Positions 62,365 to 64,000 of a stretch of 64,000 nt of DNA are shown one piece after another. Position 1 is the first letter of the stretch. Every line of letters starts with the position of its first letter. Below the pieces are notes generated by a model. That model was not told the DNA's origin and did no database searches. It saw only the letters and a list, made by a program, of their open reading frames with translations. A program made the position numbers and the translations under genes. Source of the stretch: Labyrinthula sp. Ha (lineage: Eukaryota > Sar > Bigyra > Labyrinthulida > Labyrinthulaceae); NCBI GenBank assembly GCA_015227615.1, contig JAALGZ010000034.1, positions 248,001 through 312,000 of the forward strand. Reading direction: 5' to 3'.

Positions 62365-64000
62365 ATGAACGTTGAATTTCTCGATGAATTTGATGAAGTT
62401 TATCGAAGAAACAACAAATCCTCCACAACAAAGAACCTACGGTAAAATTTATATGTTCTTAAAAGTTCAGGTGCTTTCCTGGCTGCAAACCTGCCGGTCA
62501 TTCTCAGTACGGGTTTTGTGGCAATGCTGTCAGAGTTAGAGTTGAAGTGAATGGTGTTGTTCCGGTCAAGAGCCTTTATGCTTGGGGAGACTTTTTTACA
62601 CATGAGCCTAACCTTAAAGAAGATTTTGATGTTGATATTTCTTTGAACTCAATAGCTGAGCTCGAATCTAGAGAACGTACAAAAAAACGCCCCTTGAATA
62701 ATTTAATACGGGGAGAGGTTGTTACCGAAACTAGTAGTGGTTCCAATGAAGTAACACTCATTTTTAATAGGGAATATATTGGGTGGCATTATCAATGGGT
62801 TTCAAAGAAAAATACAAACCTATATTTTCACTCGTTCAGAATTAGATTATATTCGTTTGATGGAACAAGATTTGTTCTTCATGGTGTTGCTTGTTCTCCT
62901 ACTTTTCAAATTTTCTCCAGAAGGAAAGCAATTCTGTCAAACAAAGCAAGAAGAGCTAACAAAGTTATTATGCTTGAATCTCCTTTTATGCCTAAGCAAC
63001 CTCTTTTTCAAACCGAAGTGGAAAAATATAAACAGTTCTTTCCTGAAAACCCCATTGGTAGCCTAATTTCAGAGGAACTACTTAGGGAATATCACGAAAA
63101 TGAAGTTTCTATTATTAGAGAGCATAGATGTTTGCTTAAATTGCAGCACTATTTCTTTTTCTTTCCGCCTGATAAGCATGGGTCTTTCTCTGCTGATGTT
63201 CCCTTTGGTCAGGATAGAGCATTGTTTATGTCATCGAAAGAAACTGCTGAAGACTTTTACCAAAACTCGTTCTCTTTTGATTTACCCTCTCTAGATCTAT
63301 TTCCAGAGAAAATGCCTGAAGAATCTCCTCAGGAGCAAATTTTAAGGAAGCTTTCTACGAATGGGGTTGATTTAGTTAAGGAAGCATCTGAACTAGAAGA
63401 GATAGGTAAACGGTTACTTGTATTCATAAAGGCTTTTGTTGAACACGATACAAAAGGTATGTTTGATTATTGGCTTACCCCTCAAAATGTTAGAAAGATG
63501 AGAAAAGCACTAGATGCATACGATTGCCTATGGCAAAAAGATTTGGAAATAGATGCTTCTCGTTTTGAGTATTTTGTTTTCCAGAAAATGTTCTTTTCTC
63601 TCTCAGCAGAAGATTTCATTAAGTTTGTGTCTCAATCTCCCGGGCCTTCTGCGGATTACGTTGGCTTCTTCAGTGCTACGATGACTCATTCGAATACCAC
63701 CTCAATTCTCCAATCCGTGCAGCACGTATCAAACTTACTCGATCTCATATGTGAAAATAGCCCGTATCTAGATCAATTAAGTCTACATCCCCTTCCCAAA
63801 GCTGTGCCTGGTTTATTTTCCCAAATGAAAAACTTAGGGTTGGAGATGTCCCCGCTGGAGCTGTCTAGAGGAACTTTTCTGTCAAAGCATATACACTTTG
63901 GTCAAATTTTACTTCGAAAATATTATGAAAGAGAGAGAATTCAGCTGGATCTTACGAGTTTTACGCAGCAGTTTGAAAAATTAAGTATTTCTAGTGATTT
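62365..64000 (+). CDS. Large uncharacterised protein (3' end outside window)
   Basis: An ATG at 62365, after an in-frame TGA, opens a frame that crosses a 29-nt intron (62442-62470) and stays open to the window edge, at least 535 residues. I recognise no family. Near the start is a Cys/His cluster, RCFPGCKPAGHSQYGFCGN (about 26-44), possibly metal-binding. A beta-rich region follows: VRVRVEVNGVVPVKSLYAWG, IGWHYQWVSKKNTNLYFHSF, and RIRLYSFDGTRFVLHGVACS leading to PTFQIFSRRKA. The last segment resembles the end of immunoglobulin-like or C2-like domains of some transcription factors (S-P-x-F-x-V-x-S-R-R), a weak likeness only. The remainder is helical (EEIGKRLLVFIKAFVEHD, VRKMRKALDAYDCLWQKD). 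There is no signal peptide. Confidence 0.85.
62442..62470 (+). other. 29-nt intron in the terminal gene, phase 2
   Basis: Begins GTAAAATTTA and ends AAAGTTCAG. An alternative acceptor five bases earlier (TTAAAAG) leads to a stop about 27 codons later, whereas this one opens a frame to the window edge. Confidence 0.85.

Noticed and set aside
62400-63294. Several 60-95 codon ORFs on both strands in the terminal region
   Set aside because: They are shadows of the long + strand frame that starts at 62365 and is open to the window edge.
1-64000. tRNA, rRNA, snRNA and CRISPR features
   Set aside because: By eye I found no paired A-box/B-box tRNA pattern, no rRNA or U6-like core sequence and no regularly spaced direct repeats. 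A covariance-model scan would be decisive.
1-64000. Non-standard genetic code or poly(A)-completed stop codons as in Blastocystis
   Set aside because: Recognisable genes end at ordinary encoded stops with all three codons used (TAA PPIP5K, TAG NAA10 and MPP10, TGA SOD-like and PTPA-TIP41). The intron size alone does not place the organism in that genus.

Overview
The window is nuclear DNA of a unicellular eukaryote, AT-rich and standard-code: TAA, TAG and TGA all end recognisable genes. I cannot name the species. Genes for pre-rRNA processing (MPP10, probable URB1), pre-mRNA splicing (CCDC12/Cwf18), inositol pyrophosphate synthesis (PPIP5K), N-terminal acetylation (NAA10), ER-associated degradation (OS-9-like) and PP2A regulation sit beside a CBM1-GH5 cellulase and a metalloprotease with a ShK-like module and a long Pro-Thr tail. 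Proteins of the last type are common in stramenopiles and some other algae and protists, so that lineage is a guess. Every intron I could support through protein homology or frame is 27-31 nt, four of them exactly 31 nt, a size class reported for Blastocystis. The lineage itself stays open.

Layout. 1-3441: the 3' part of PPIP5K (+) and a small tail-anchored Sec61beta-like protein (-). 3442-8471: gene-free. 8472-12798: Hikeshi (-), a PHOSPHO-type HAD phosphatase (-), a PTPA-TIP41 fusion protein (+) and phosphatidylserine synthase (-). 12799-19014: gene-poor, with a decayed LINE endonuclease piece and a degraded copy of a hAT-like MITE. 19015-25048: three uncharacterised proteins and a MITE copy. 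25049-30718: gene-free. 30719-37568: NAA10 (+) and a 2055-residue probable URB1 (-). 37569-41146: gene-free. 41147-50635: a dense cluster of an unknown protein, OS-9-like lectin, CCDC12, a large LRR protein, a tRNase Z-like enzyme, a Cu/Zn-SOD-like protein and a cellulase. 50636-54678: gene-free except for a complete 477-bp MITE with a perfect 8-bp target duplication. 54679-58756: metalloprotease (-) and MPP10 (+). 58757-62364: gene-free. 62365-64000: the 5' part of a large unrecognised protein that runs off the window.

Genes are grouped in compact head-to-head and tail-to-tail pairs, with divergent start codons 64-137 bp apart and convergent stops 0-109 bp apart. These groups are separated by 3-6 kb deserts. 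Several short promoters carry CCAAT boxes. There is no operon-like pathway. The strongest themes are PP2A regulation (a fusion of two normally separate regulators), nucleolar ribosome assembly and membrane-lipid head-group metabolism.

The most notable observations are the PTPA-TIP41 fusion, a full-length Cu/Zn SOD fold that has lost several metal and catalytic residues, the uniformly tiny introns, a 14-nt micro-exon carrying the Met-turn of the metalloprotease, and the small nonautonomous hAT-like family.
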